A stretch of 64,000 nucleotides of DNA from Asanoa siamensis (lineage in GTDB: Bacteria > Actinomycetota > Actinomycetes > Mycobacteriales > Micromonosporaceae). The translations under genes were made by a program, and so were the position numbers. The stretch spans positions 1 through 64,000 of the forward strand of contig NZ_BONE01000016.1 of the NCBI RefSeq assembly GCF_016862555.1. Direction: 5' to 3'. This document shows, piece after piece, positions 35,184 through 46,689 of the stretch; the first letter of the stretch is position 1, and every line of letters begins with the position of its first letter. The notes below the pieces were generated by a model. The model had not been told where the DNA came from. It saw only the letters and a program-made list of their open reading frames with translations, and ran no database searches.

Positions 35184-35557
35184 CCTTCGGGCCCCGGGGG
35201 TGGGGGTAGGCAGGTCGGGTGTGGCGGTCCGGTCGGGGAAGTCGCGGGCCCGCCTGCCACGAGCCAACCGCCGGTCGGTCGCGGCGTGTGGGCAGGGAAG
35301 TTGCGTTACCGGCAACAAGACTTGGAACACGCTGTCATCAGCTCGCGGTTTGTTCGTGACCTGCGAGCCGATTGCGTGTTGGGGCGGCTGACGGCCTGGT
35401 CTCCTGACCGCTGTTGGCTTGGGGTCTGCTGGTGACGTGCGGGCCGATGGTTTGTGCGGCGGGTGATGGATCCCCGATCGTGCGCGTCGCCGCGCAACGG
35501 CTGGACAACCTAGCCGCGAGAACACCAGCCGCCCCCACCCCTGCCCCCGGGGGCGGG

Positions 35558-35696
35558 GTGGATCTCCTCGTCGGGCGTAGCCAGACCAATCAGGATCTCC
35601 GGATGGGGCCAAGGTGGAGCGCCCCACCGGACGAACGACCTTGGCCCCATCCGGAGATCCTGATGCCCTAAGGCGAAGCCCGACGAAGAGATCCAC
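35558..35696. repeat. 139-base nested palindrome with a perfect 27-base inner stem
   Basis: The inner arms 35589-35615 and 35638-35664 are perfectly complementary over 27 bases around a 22-base spacer. Outer arms 35558-35582 and 35672-35696 are also complementary with a few mismatches. As RNA this would be one very stable hairpin. It lies between two genes facing each other (sugar permease and ybaK), so it may act as a bidirectional terminator, but it is much larger than needed and has no T-tract. Confidence 0.85.
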
Positions 35697-35721
35697 CCAA
35701 ACGGCGCGCAACCAACGAAGA

Positions 35722-36207
35722 CTACGAAGTAGCGATGAGAGCGACCGCCGCCCCGGTGAGATGCACCAGGTCCGACGGCGCCAGCTCCAACTGCAGCCCA
35801 CGCTTCCCTGCCGACACGAAGATCGTCGCGTGCGCCATCGCCGACTCGTCCAGGACGATCGGTAACCGCGAGCGTTGGCCCAGAGGGGAGATGCCCCCGG
35901 TGACGTAGCCCGTCGCCCGCTCCGCGGCCGCCGGCTCCGCCATCGCCGCTTTCTTGCCTCCCAGCGCCGCCGCCAGGGCCTTCAGGTCAAGCGAGCGGGC
36001 TACCGGAACCACCCCGACGCCGAGCTGGCCGTCGATCGAGGCCACCAAGGTTTTGAAGACTCGCGGTGGGTCGATGCCCAGCGCCGCCGCCACCGCCTCC
36101 CCGTAGGACGGGGTTTTCGGGTCCACCGAATATGGATGCGTCGTGAACGGGACCTTCTCGCGGGTCGGTACCACCGTCGCAGGGGTTCCCTGGGCTCGCT
36201 TGGCCAC
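35722..36207 (-). CDS. ybaK: Cys-tRNA(Pro)/Cys-tRNA(Cys) deacylase YbaK
   Basis: YbaK trans-edits mischarged Cys-tRNA(Pro). The 161-residue protein has the YbaK/EbsC fold segments GIDPPRVFKTLVASIDG, the catalytic-type Lys in FKTLV, GYVTGGISPLGQR and VLDESAMAHATIFVSAGKRGLQLEL. The GTG start (GTGGCCAAG) leaves nine bases to the stop of the upstream methyltransferase, so both genes are probably co-transcribed. Confidence 0.92.
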   Translation of the reverse strand: MAKRAQGTPATVVPTREKVPFTTHPYSVDPKTPSYGEAVAAALGIDPPRVFKTLVASIDGQLGVGVVPVARSLDLKALAAALGGKKAAMAEPAAAERATGYVTGGISPLGQRSRLPIVLDESAMAHATIFVSAGKRGLQLELAPSDLVHLTGAAVALIATS

Positions 36208-36216
36208 CCTCGAAGG

Positions 36217-37377
36217 CTATAAGGCCACCGGCTGTGCCAGCACGGCGACCTGCGCGCCCGCCACGCGGGTCAGGAGCAGCGACGTTGACTCCCGGCCCGA
36301 GAGGCGCAGGTCGCGGCGGAACGCGGCCGGGTCGATCGCCGAGCCCCGCTTCAAGATCTCGACCGTGCCCACCTCGCGGGAACGCAACTCCGCCCGCAGC
36401 CGCTTGAGCGAGAACGGCAGCACGTCGGTCACCCGGAAGCAGCGCGCGAAACCGGTCGCCACCGCCGAGGGAGCCCAGACGTACGCGATCGTCGGGTCGC
36501 CCAACCGGCCCGAGACCAGCGACGCGAACTCGGCCACCAGGCCCGCCCGGACCACCGCGCCGTCCGGGTCGTAGAGGTAGTCGTCCACCGGGCCCACCGG
36601 GGCCGCCGCCGCGCCCGAGCCCGTCAGCGTGCCCGCCACCCCGCCCCGGAGCACCGTCGCCCGGCGGGGCACCGATGCCAGTGCCCCGCACCACAGCGTC
36701 GCCTCCACCACCTCGCGGTCCACGCTGACCAGCTCCGTCTCCGCGCCCGCCGGCACCCGGTCGTGGTCGAAACCCGGTGCCACCTTGACCGCCAGGCGCG
36801 GCACCCGGGCCGCCAGGCCCTCGACGAAGTCCCACGGCGGCGAGTACGCGGCCGGGTCGAACACCCGCCGCCCACCAGTCGCCCGGCGGGCCGGATCGCA
36901 GAACACCGCGTCGAACCCGCTCACATCGAACGTGGTGGCGTCGCCGTGCACGACCGAGAACAGCCCTGCGCCGTTGGCCGCCGCGACCTCCGCCGTGGCC
37001 TCGTCGCGTTCGACACCGACGACCCGGATCCCGGCCCGGGCGGCGGCCAGCGCATCAGCCCCGATGCCGCATCCGAGGTCGGCCAGGGAGCGCACCCCCG
37101 CCGCGACCAACCGCTCCGCCCGCCGCCGCGCGACCACCGCGCGGGTCGCCTGCTCGAGCCCCGCCCGGGTGAAGAACATGCCCGCGGCGTCCGGACCGAA
37201 CTTCGTCACCGCCTGCCGGCGGAGGGTGGTTTGGGTCAGCGCCGCGGCCGCCAGGTCGGGCGGGACGCCCCGCGAGCGCAGCGCCGCCGCCGCGGCCAAG
37301 GGGTCACCGCCGGCCAGGGAAGCGGCCGCGGCGAGCGCGGCCTCGCCATCGGGGGTACGCAGGGCAGCCAGGCTCAC
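36217..37377 (-). CDS. Class I SAM-dependent methyltransferase with THUMP-like domain
   Basis: A 386-residue protein. The N-terminal helical part (about 1-90) precedes a Rossmann methyltransferase with motif I DLGCGIGADALAAA and an Asp-Pro-Ala-Arg catalytic-type motif (FDAVFCDPARR), as in actinobacterial proteins with a C-terminal THUMP-like domain. The last 100 residues include TIAYVWAPSA and VEILKRGSAID. An RNA substrate is likely from the THUMP-like domain, but the target is not known. It is divergent from groES, whose CIRCE elements lie just upstream. Confidence 0.8.
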   Translation of the reverse strand: MSLAALRTPDGEAALAAAASLAGGDPLAAAAALRSRGVPPDLAAAALTQTTLRRQAVTKFGPDAAGMFFTRAGLEQATRAVVARRRAERLVAAGVRSLADLGCGIGADALAAARAGIRVVGVERDEATAEVAAANGAGLFSVVHGDATTFDVSGFDAVFCDPARRATGGRRVFDPAAYSPPWDFVEGLAARVPRLAVKVAPGFDHDRVPAGAETELVSVDREVVEATLWCGALASVPRRATVLRGGVAGTLTGSGAAAAPVGPVDDYLYDPDGAVVRAGLVAEFASLVSGRLGDPTIAYVWAPSAVATGFARCFRVTDVLPFSLKRLRAELRSREVGTVEILKRGSAIDPAAFRRDLRLSGRESTSLLLTRVAGAQVAVLAQPVAL

Positions 37378-37405
37378 GCCACCGATTCTCCCGCGGTGTG
37401 GCGAG

Positions 37406-37432
37406 CTGGCACTCTCCTTGACGGAGTGCTAG
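37406..37432. promoter_or_regulatory. CIRCE element 1 (HrcA operator)
   Basis: CTGGCACTC - 9 bases - GAGTGCTAG, a close match to the CIRCE consensus TTAGCACTC-N9-GAGTGCTAA. Expected to bind the heat-shock repressor HrcA upstream of groES. Confidence 0.85.
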
Positions 37433-37450
37433 TCGCGGAATAACCTGCGA

Positions 37451-37477
37451 TTAGCACTCTCGGTCTGAGGGTGCCAA
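37451..37477. promoter_or_regulatory. CIRCE element 2 (HrcA operator)
   Basis: TTAGCACTC - 9 bases - GGGTGCCAA: a perfect left half and a partly degenerate right half, 45 bases downstream of the first element and before the groES start. Confidence 0.75.
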
Positions 37478-37594
37478 CAACGCCAGGCAGGCCCGGCACC
37501 CGCGACGACGGACCCGCCCTGGTGGCATGAGGCAAATTGGCGCCGGCCGGATCCTCGGCCGGCTACGAACCTGATACCCCAGGAGGGTATGCCC

Positions 37595-37903
37595 GTGACT
37601 ACCGCGACCAAGGTTGCGATCAAGCCTCTCGAGGACCGGATTCTCGTCCAGGCCAACGAGGCTGAGACGACCACGGCGTCGGGCATCGTGATCCCCGACA
37701 CCGCCAAGGAGAAGCCGCAAGAGGGCACCGTCATCGCCGTCGGCCCGGGCCGGGTCGACGACAACGGCAACCGCGTCCCGGTTGACGTGAAGGTCGGCGA
37801 CACGGTGATCTACTCGAAGTACGGCGGCACCGAGGTCAAGTACGCCGGCGAGGAGTACCTGGTGCTCTCCGCCCGCGACGTCCTCGCGGTCATCGAGAAG
37901 TAA
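37595..37903 (+). CDS. groES: Co-chaperonin GroES
   Basis: A 102-residue cap of the GroEL chaperonin. Family motifs: [35 protein letters not shown] and the mobile loop around TTTASGIVI. The GTG at 37595 lies eight bases after AGGAGG; the ATG at 37589 would be only two bases after it, so GTG is the better start although databases often use the ATG. Two CIRCE elements upstream imply HrcA control. It is followed by groEL with a hairpin between. Confidence 0.96.
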   Translation: MTTATKVAIKPLEDRILVQANEAETTTASGIVIPDTAKEKPQEGTVIAVGPGRVDDNGNRVPVDVKVGDTVIYSKYGGTEVKYAGEEYLVLSARDVLAVIEK

Positions 37904-37924
37904 CCAACCAGAAGCTGAAATGCG

Positions 37925-37962
37925 CGTCGCCCCGGACCGGTTCTGCCCGGGCCGGGGCGACG
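37925..37962 (+). terminator. Hairpin between groES and groEL
   Basis: CGTCGCCCCGG (37925-37935) pairs with CCGGGGCGACG (37952-37962), with no T-tract. Probably a processing or stabilising hairpin that sets the GroES to GroEL ratio rather than a full terminator. Confidence 0.6.
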
Positions 37963-37982
37963 TGCGTTCGAAGGGACTTTAA

Positions 37983-39620
<1,638 letters not shown>

Positions 39621-39637
39621 CAAAACGATTACGAGAT

Positions 39638-39677
39638 CCGCGCGGCCGGGGGCGACCCCGACCGCGCGGTTCTTTTT
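39638..39677 (+). terminator. Rho-independent terminator of groES-groEL
   Basis: A 14-base stem with one mismatch (39638-39651 with 39656-39669), GCGA loop, followed by TTCTTTTT. Confidence 0.88.
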
Positions 39678-39694
39678 GGAGCACACTTGCCGCT

Positions 39695-41248
39695 GTGACA
39701 CGCACGTCGTGGAAGTTCGGCGCGCTGGCCGGCGTGGCCGCCGCCGCTGTAGCGCTCGGCCTGGCCGAGGTGGTCGCCGTGTTGACCGGGTCGCGCAGCG
39801 CGCCCCTGGTCGCCGTCGGCGGGGTGGTCGTCGACCACGTCCCGGAGAGTCTCAAGCAGTTCGCGATCACCCTGTTCGGCGTGCACGACAAGACGGCCCT
39901 GCTGATCGGCACCGCCGTGCTGCTCCTCGCGTTCGCCGCGCTGATCGGCGCGCTGTCGGTGCGCTGGCCGGCGGCGGGCTTCGCCGGCATCGGGCTGTTC
40001 GCCGCGATCGGCGTCGCCGCCGCGCTGACCCGCCCGGACGCGGGCATCGGGGCCGCGTTCCCCGCACTGCTCGGCGCGGCCGCCGCGGGCGCCACCCTCT
40101 GGCTGCTGGTGCTGGGCCCGCTGGCGCCGGCCGAGGTCACCGCGCTCCCCGCACCGTCCGTGCAGGAGGAGGAAGAGGCCGTCGCCGGCCGGCGCCGGTT
40201 CCTGCGCAGCGGGCTGCTCTTCATCGCCGGTGCGGCCGTGCTCGGTTTCGCGGGCCGGTTGCTCTCGACGCGCCGCAGCGTCTCGTCGGCCCGTGCCGAG
40301 GTGCGGCTGCCCGCGCCGGCCAGCCCCGCACCCGAGGTCCCGGCCGGCGCCGACCTGCGGCTGGCCGACCTGTCCTCCTACGTCACGCCGAACGACGCCT
40401 TCTACCGGATCGACACCGCGCTCGTCGTGCCGCAGGTCGACCCGCTCGACTGGAGCCTGCGCATCCACGGCCGGGTGCGCAAGGAGATCCGGCTCAGCTA
40501 CGCCGACCTGCTGGCCCTCCCGATGATCGAGCGGTACGTGACGCTGGCCTGCGTCTCCAACGAGGTCGGCGGTGACCTGATCGGCAACGCGCGCTGGCTC
40601 GGCGTGCCCCTGAAGCGGCTGTTGGACGAGGCGCAGCCGCTGGACGGCGCGGACCAGGTCGTCGGGCGTTCGGCCGACGGCTGGACCTGCGGCACGCCGA
40701 CCGAGGTGCTGCGCGACGGCCGCGACGCGATGCTCGCCGTCGGCATGAACGGCGCGCCGCTGCCGATCGAGCACGGCTTCCCCGTACGCGTGGTCGTCCC
40801 GGGTCTGTACGGCTACGTGTCGGCGACGAAGTGGGTCGTCGAGCTGGAGGTGACCAGCTTCGCCGACTACGACGCCTACTGGGTGCCGCGCGGCTGGTCG
40901 GCCAAGGGTCCGATCAAGACGCAGTCCCGGATCGACACCCCGCGCGGCCGCGGCGACCTGAAGCCCGGCCCGGTCACCGTCGCAGGCGTGGCCTGGGCGC
41001 AGCACCGCGGTATCGCCAAGGTGGAGGTACAGGTCGACGACGCGCCGTGGCAGGAGGCCCGGGTGGCCCGCGCGGTCTCCGACGACACCTGGGTGCAGTG
41101 GTCCTGGCACTGGGAGGCCGAGAGCGGTGACCACGTGCTGCGGGTGCGGGCCACCGACAAGAACGGCGAGACCCAGACCAGCCAGCCGGCCGAGGTGATC
41201 CCGGACGGCGCCACCGGCTACCACACCGTGTCGGTCACCGTCGCGTAA
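39695..41248 (+). CDS. Molybdopterin-dependent sulfite-oxidase-like protein, membrane-anchored
   Basis: A 517-residue protein. Four N-terminal hydrophobic segments (about 8-30, 65-85, 92-112, 118-140), then an RRRFLRSGLLFIAGAAVLG segment resembling a twin-arginine-like junction, then an oxidoreductase molybdopterin domain. The Moco-ligating Cys is in TLACVSNEVGGDLIG, followed by GVPLKRLLDEA and GYVSATKWVVELEV, and a C-terminal dimerisation domain (GVAWAQHRGIAKVEVQVDD). Such proteins are oxidoreductases at the outer face with unknown physiological substrate. Start GTG at 39695. A convergent terminator separates it from whiD. Confidence 0.87.
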   Translation: MTRTSWKFGALAGVAAAAVALGLAEVVAVLTGSRSAPLVAVGGVVVDHVPESLKQFAITLFGVHDKTALLIGTAVLLLAFAALIGALSVRWPAAGFAGIGLFAAIGVAAALTRPDAGIGAAFPALLGAAAAGATLWLLVLGPLAPAEVTALPAPSVQEEEEAVAGRRRFLRSGLLFIAGAAVLGFAGRLLSTRRSVSSARAEVRLPAPASPAPEVPAGADLRLADLSSYVTPNDAFYRIDTALVVPQVDPLDWSLRIHGRVRKEIRLSYADLLALPMIERYVTLACVSNEVGGDLIGNARWLGVPLKRLLDEAQPLDGADQVVGRSADGWTCGTPTEVLRDGRDAMLAVGMNGAPLPIEHGFPVRVVVPGLYGYVSATKWVVELEVTSFADYDAYWVPRGWSAKGPIKTQSRIDTPRGRGDLKPGPVTVAGVAWAQHRGIAKVEVQVDDAPWQEARVARAVSDDTWVQWSWHWEAESGDHVLRVRATDKNGETQTSQPAEVIPDGATGYHTVSVTVA

Positions 41249-41252
41249 ACAA

Positions 41253-41284
41253 CGGTCCGGGACCCTGACGGGGGTCCCGGACCG
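41253..41284. terminator. Bidirectional terminator between the sulfite-oxidase-like gene and whiD
   Basis: Perfect 13-base stem, CGGTCCGGGACCC (41253-41265) with GGGTCCCGGACCG (41272-41284), between convergent genes. Confidence 0.8.
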
Positions 41285-41299
41285 CGAGAATGGGGAGTG

Positions 41300-41710
41300 T
41301 CAGCTCGCGCGCCGCTGGGCCGGCGCGGGGGTGGGCCGGATCGCGGCCGGCACCGTTGACTTGTGGGGGCGGCCGAGGCGCGCCTCGAGCCGCTCGACAT
41401 CGACCCGCGTCTGCCGCCGGTCGGCCAGGTCCTCCCAGCCGGTGGCCAGCAGCCGGAGCCGCTCTGACTCACTGAACCCGCCCCACACGCCGTAGGGCTC
41501 GCGCACCGCGAGGGCGTGCGCGGCGCACTCGGCGCGCACCGGGCAGGTGCCGCATACCATCTTGGCCTTCATCTCACGCCGGTTGCGGGACGAGCCGCGC
41601 TCACCGTCGGGATGGAAGAACTGGGCACTGTCGCGACCCCGGCAGGCACCCAGCCGCTGCCAATCCCAACGCTCGTCGATGGGCCCGGGCAGCCTGCGTA
41701 CGTTGGACAT
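41300..41710 (-). CDS. whiD: WhiB-family iron-sulfur regulator, WhiD/WhiB3 type
   Basis: A 136-residue Wbl protein. [4Fe-4S] ligands are Cys23, Cys53, Cys56 and Cys62, and the turn motif GVWGGFSESER follows. The segment LPGPIDERWDWQRLGACRGRDS and FFHPDGERGSSR closely match Streptomyces WhiD, needed for spore maturation, and mycobacterial WhiB3. ATG at 41710 has AAGGAGG eight bases upstream. It is divergent from the bldM-like gene and close to guaB, the conserved whiD-bldM-guaB arrangement. The basic C-terminal tail probably contacts DNA. Confidence 0.92.
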   Translation of the reverse strand: MSNVRRLPGPIDERWDWQRLGACRGRDSAQFFHPDGERGSSRNRREMKAKMVCGTCPVRAECAAHALAVREPYGVWGGFSESERLRLLATGWEDLADRRQTRVDVERLEARLGRPHKSTVPAAIRPTPAPAQRRAS

Positions 41711-41914
41711 CGGCAACCCCTCCTTCCGCGCGATACCTGGACTAGGGCCTCACTACCCCGAGCGGTGTCGCCTCACACGTGCCTGATCGATTCGATGCGC
41801 GCACCTACCGCATCGGCGTGGCGAACTGTCCGGAACTTTCCTGTTCTTTCCACTGAAACGCCGTAATGATCTCAGCGCTCCGTGGTCCTCTTCTATGAGG
41901 AGAGGAGGACCACC

Positions 41915-42736
41915 GTGCGTACTGTCCTCGTTTGCGTTCGGACATCGCAGGCCGCGCAGAACGTCAATGCGGCAGCGGCCCGGCTCGGAGTAGCCGGCGC
42001 CGTCAGAACTGCGGTATCCGAGCCCGAGGTATTGCTCCGTCTCGCCGAGCGCCCCGCTGATGTGGTGCTCGCGGACACCGCCGTCACCAGACCGGACACC
42101 GTCGGATTCACCCAGCGCGTGCTGGGCCGGGCACCCGGCGCGACGATCGTGCTCTTCGGGTCAGAGGACCCGCGGATCGCGGCCGCCGCCGTCAACGCCG
42201 GAGCCCGGGCCCTGATCCAGGGCACCGACCAGGACCTGGTCAGCGTCGTCGCCAAGACCGTGCTGCTGCTCTTCGTCGCCGGCCGCGTGCCGGCCGCGGT
42301 CGGCGGGCTCGCCGGCGCCGCGGCCGGGCGTAACGCCGGGCCGATGCGGATGCAGGCCGGTGTGGGCGCCGGCCACCCCCAGCTCGGCCTCGCCGAGGCG
42401 GCGTCCGCCGTCGTGCCGGTGCAGCGTGGTGACGTCGGGCCTGGCATCGACGTCCGCGACAACGCCGAGGAAGGTCGGTATTTCGGCCCCCAGGCCGACC
42501 CGGTCAACCGCTACGGGCGCGACGAGCCGGTCACCCGCCGCGCCGCGCTCACCGAGCGGGAGCTCCAGGTGCTGCGGGGCATGGCTGACGGGAAGAGCAA
42601 TGCCGAGATCGGGCGCGAGCTGTTCGTGTCCGAAGACACCGTGAAGACCCACGCCCGCCGGCTGTTCCGGAAATTGGGCGCGCGGGACCGCGCGCACGCC
42701 GTAGCCGCCGGGTTCCGGTCGGGCTTGGTGGCCTGA
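41915..42736 (+). CDS. bldM: BldM-like atypical response regulator with LuxR-type HTH
   Basis: A 273-residue regulator. The N-terminal receiver-like domain (MRTVLVCVRTSQAAQNV) lacks the paired acidic residues that bind Mg in ordinary receivers, so phosphorylation-independent control is likely. After a linker of about 70 residues comes a LuxR/GerE HTH (LTERELQVLRGMADGKSNAEIG, SEDTVKTHARRLFRKL). Its position between whiD and guaB matches bldM, a developmental regulator that forms homo- or heterodimers with WhiI. GTG at 41915 follows GGAGAGGAGG. Function in this organism is inferred by synteny. Confidence 0.88.
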   Translation: MRTVLVCVRTSQAAQNVNAAAARLGVAGAVRTAVSEPEVLLRLAERPADVVLADTAVTRPDTVGFTQRVLGRAPGATIVLFGSEDPRIAAAAVNAGARALIQGTDQDLVSVVAKTVLLLFVAGRVPAAVGGLAGAAAGRNAGPMRMQAGVGAGHPQLGLAEAASAVVPVQRGDVGPGIDVRDNAEEGRYFGPQADPVNRYGRDEPVTRRAALTERELQVLRGMADGKSNAEIGRELFVSEDTVKTHARRLFRKLGARDRAHAVAAGFRSGLVA

Positions 42737-42745
42737 CCCGCGGAC

Positions 42746-42777
42746 AGGCCGGCCGCACCCCTCTCCTTGGCCGGCCT
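42746..42777. terminator. Bidirectional terminator between bldM and the DUF5319 gene
   Basis: AGGCCGGCC (42746-42754) pairs perfectly with GGCCGGCCT (42769-42777) between convergent genes. Confidence 0.6.
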
Positions 42778-42789
42778 ACCGCGCGGTGA

Positions 42790-43224
42790 TCACGATCCCG
42801 GGCTGCCCGTTCTGCCGGGTGGCTCGGGATCGTCGGCTTCGTCCGCCAGGGTGTCGTGGACGCCGTCCGCGTACCCCTTGGCGTATTCCCAGGTGACGTA
42901 GTGATCGGGATCGGGGTCGTAGGCAGGCTCGTGCACGCGGGGCCGGCCCGAGGTCAGCAGGTGCCGCAGGTTGCCGCGGAGCAGGTCCCAGTCGAAATAG
43001 TGGGGTTCGTGGCAGTCCTCACACTCGATGACCAGCCCGCGGATCCCGACAGGCCCGAGCAGGGCCTGGTAAACCTCGAGGTCGGCGAGGTCTTCGAGCA
43101 CGTCCTGCCGCTCGACCTCGGTCAACGGGTCGAGTGCCGGGTCGTCGTCGCCCGCGTCGTCGGAGAGCCCCGCGGTGGGGTCGTCCTTGAACGGATCGAT
43201 GGGCTCGTCGTTCACCCTTCCCAC
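42790..43224 (-). CDS. DUF5319 family protein
   Basis: A strongly acidic protein of about 141-144 residues with a short Cys pair (IECEDCHEPHYFDWDLLRGNL) that may bind a metal, then DPDPDHYVTWEYAKGYADGVHD. The sequence and the position next to guaB match the actinobacterial DUF5319 family, whose function is unknown. Starts GTG 43224 or GTG 43215 are both possible; neither has an ideally spaced ribosome site. It is divergent from guaB. Confidence 0.82.
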   Translation of the reverse strand: MGRVNDEPIDPFKDDPTAGLSDDAGDDDPALDPLTEVERQDVLEDLADLEVYQALLGPVGIRGLVIECEDCHEPHYFDWDLLRGNLRHLLTSGRPRVHEPAYDPDPDHYVTWEYAKGYADGVHDTLADEADDPEPPGRTGSPGS

Positions 43225-43292
43225 CGTAGTCGTTTTCCGGCCCAGCGCGCCTGCCCGGAGCGGGGCGCGCCGACCAGGCGCGGGTAAGCTGA

Positions 43293-44858
<1,566 letters not shown>

Positions 44859-44873
44859 ATTTAGGAGCCCCCG

Positions 44874-45992
44874 TTGCGTGACGTGGTCGAGATCGGCTTG
44901 GGGAAGACCGCGCAGCGCGGCTATCACCTCGACGACATCGCGATCGTGCCGAGCCGTCGCACCCGCGACGTCGACGACGTGTCGACGGCGTGGCAGCTCG
45001 ACGCGTACCCGTTCAAGATCCCCTGCGTCGGCCACCCGAGCGACGCCACCATGAGCCCGGCCTCGGCCGTGGCGTTGGGCCAGCTCGGCGGCCTCGGCGT
45101 GCTCAACGTCGAGGGCCTGTGGGCTCGCTACGAGGACCCCCGCAAGATCCTCGACGAGCTGGCCGGGCTCGACGAGGACGCGCCGGCCACCCGCCGGCTG
45201 CAGGAGGTCTACGCGGAGCCGATCCGCCCCGAGCTGATCGGTGAGCGGGTCCGCGAGATCCGCGAGGGCGGCGTCACGGTCGCCGTCCGGGTGTCGCCGC
45301 AGCACACCCTCGCGCTGGCCCCGGTGATCCTCGACGCGGGCGTCGACCTGCTGGTCATCCAGGGCACGCTGGTCTCGGCCGAGCACGTCTCGACCACCGA
45401 CGAGCCGCTCAACCTCAAGGAGTTCATCGCCGACCTCGACCTGCCGGTCATCGTCGGCGGTTGCACCGACTACAAGACCGCACTGCACCTCATGCGTACG
45501 GGCGCCGCCGGCGTCATCGTCGGCGTGGGTGCCGACGAGTGGTCGACCACCGACAGCGTGCTCGGCATCCGGGTGCCGATGGCCACCGCGATCGCCGACG
45601 CCGCCGCGGCCCGCCGCGACTACCTCGACGAGACCGGCGGCCGCTACGTGCACCTGATCGCCGACGGCGACGTGCAGACCTCCGGCGACATCGCCAAGGC
45701 CCTGGGCTGCGGTGCCGACGCGGTGATGCTCGGCGAGCCGCTCACGCAGGCCGCGGAGGCGCCGGCCAAGGGCGCCTGGTGGCACTCGGTGTCCAGCCAC
45801 CCGAAGCTGCCGCGCGGCGCGTTCGGCGTGGGCGGGCCGTCGCTGGGCAACCTCGAGCAGTTGCTGTTCGGCCCGGCCGACGACCCCGACGGCCAGCTCA
45901 ACCTGTTCGGCGGGCTCAAGCGAGCCATGGCCAAGTGCGGCTACCGCGATCTCAAGGAGTTCCAGAAGGTCGGTCTGGTCATCGATCGTTAG
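44874..45992 (+). CDS. guaB3: GuaB3 family IMP dehydrogenase-related protein
   Basis: A 372-residue IMPDH-like barrel without CBS domains, beginning MRDVVEIGLGKTAQRGYHLDDIAIVPS. The TTG at 44874 is the only start that preserves this conserved N-terminus, and AGGAG lies seven bases upstream. No GxGxxCxTR catalytic loop is present, so it is not a standard IMP dehydrogenase; some GuaB3 proteins act as GMP reductases or remain uncharacterised. Co-transcribed with guaB. Confidence 0.92.
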   Translation: MRDVVEIGLGKTAQRGYHLDDIAIVPSRRTRDVDDVSTAWQLDAYPFKIPCVGHPSDATMSPASAVALGQLGGLGVLNVEGLWARYEDPRKILDELAGLDEDAPATRRLQEVYAEPIRPELIGERVREIREGGVTVAVRVSPQHTLALAPVILDAGVDLLVIQGTLVSAEHVSTTDEPLNLKEFIADLDLPVIVGGCTDYKTALHLMRTGAAGVIVGVGADEWSTTDSVLGIRVPMATAIADAAAARRDYLDETGGRYVHLIADGDVQTSGDIAKALGCGADAVMLGEPLTQAAEAPAKGAWWHSVSSHPKLPRGAFGVGGPSLGNLEQLLFGPADDPDGQLNLFGGLKRAMAKCGYRDLKEFQKVGLVIDR

Positions 45993-46009
45993 GCCCCATA
46001 CTGGGGCTT

Positions 46010-46666
46010 ATGTCCGATCAGCCGGACGCCATACGCGAACGGCGCGGTCGAAATCTCGACCGCGCCGTCAGCTTCAGCGACGCCGTCATGTCGATCGCGC
46101 TCACCCTGCTCGTGCTGCCCCTGGTCGACATCGCGACCGACAACGCGGACGAGCCGATCCTGGACCAGCTCGACCGGTTCGAACCACAGATCCTCGGGTT
46201 CGTCGTCTCGTTCCTGGTGATCTCGCAGTTCTGGGGCGCCCACCGTCGCGTGTGGTCCTATCTCGCGGACTACGACGAGAAGCTGCTCACGATCAACACG
46301 TTCTGGCTGCTCCTGATCGTCTTCCTGCCGTACCCGACCGCCTTGTTGTTCACCGAGAGCGACACCAACTCGGGCTCGGCGATCTTCTATCTGCTGGTCC
46401 TGCTCGGCATCGGCGGGCTGATGCTGCTGCAGGCCTGGTACGTCGCCCGGCACCCGTGGCTGCGGCACGTCGACGACCAGAGGTCGGTGCGCGCCCAGGT
46501 GCTCCCGACCGTCGTCACCACCGCCGTGTTCGCGCTCGCCATCCTGTTGACGCTGGTCGACCGCAGCTTCGGCCTGCTTTCGCTGCTCCTGCTGATACTG
46601 GTGCAACGGTTCGCCGCGCAGAAGGACGAACCCGTCCGCAAGCCGCGTCCCGAGACGCGCCCGTGA
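46010..46666 (+). CDS. TMEM175-family potassium channel-like protein
   Basis: A 218-residue membrane protein. It has the R-x3-FSD signature of the TMEM175/DUF1211 family near the N-terminus (RAVSFSDAVMSIALTLLVLP) and six predicted helices, including FVVSFLVISQFWGAHRRVW. Bacterial members form K+-permeable tetramers. CATACT seven bases before the ATG suggests a leaderless message, inside the loop of a small GCCCC/GGGGC hairpin that may end guaB3. Confidence 0.85.
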   Translation: MSDQPDAIRERRGRNLDRAVSFSDAVMSIALTLLVLPLVDIATDNADEPILDQLDRFEPQILGFVVSFLVISQFWGAHRRVWSYLADYDEKLLTINTFWLLLIVFLPYPTALLFTESDTNSGSAIFYLLVLLGIGGLMLLQAWYVARHPWLRHVDDQRSVRAQVLPTVVTTAVFALAILLTLVDRSFGLLSLLLLILVQRFAAQKDEPVRKPRPETRP

Positions 46667-46689
46667 CCCCGGAAGAATAGGCTCTCGTG

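Larger units (their letters stand above)
35126..35721. other. Non-coding stretch rich in palindromes and repeats
   Basis: About 600 bases with no gene that can be supported: frames are short, lack ribosome sites and have poor third-position bias. It contains the two palindromes listed separately. It also has an imperfect direct repeat around 35357-35395 and 35433-35467 (both of the form GTGACnTGCGnGCCGAT). A decayed mobile element or a repetitive extragenic sequence are both possible. Confidence 0.55.

Noticed and set aside
35126-35721. CRISPR array or phage attachment site
   Set aside because: Repeats are palindromic and not regularly spaced, no cas genes or integrase are present, and no tRNA gene is adjacent.
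33675-35801. 708-codon open frame antisense to the sugar permease and running into the palindromic gap
   Set aside because: No domain, and the composition changes where the real gene ends.
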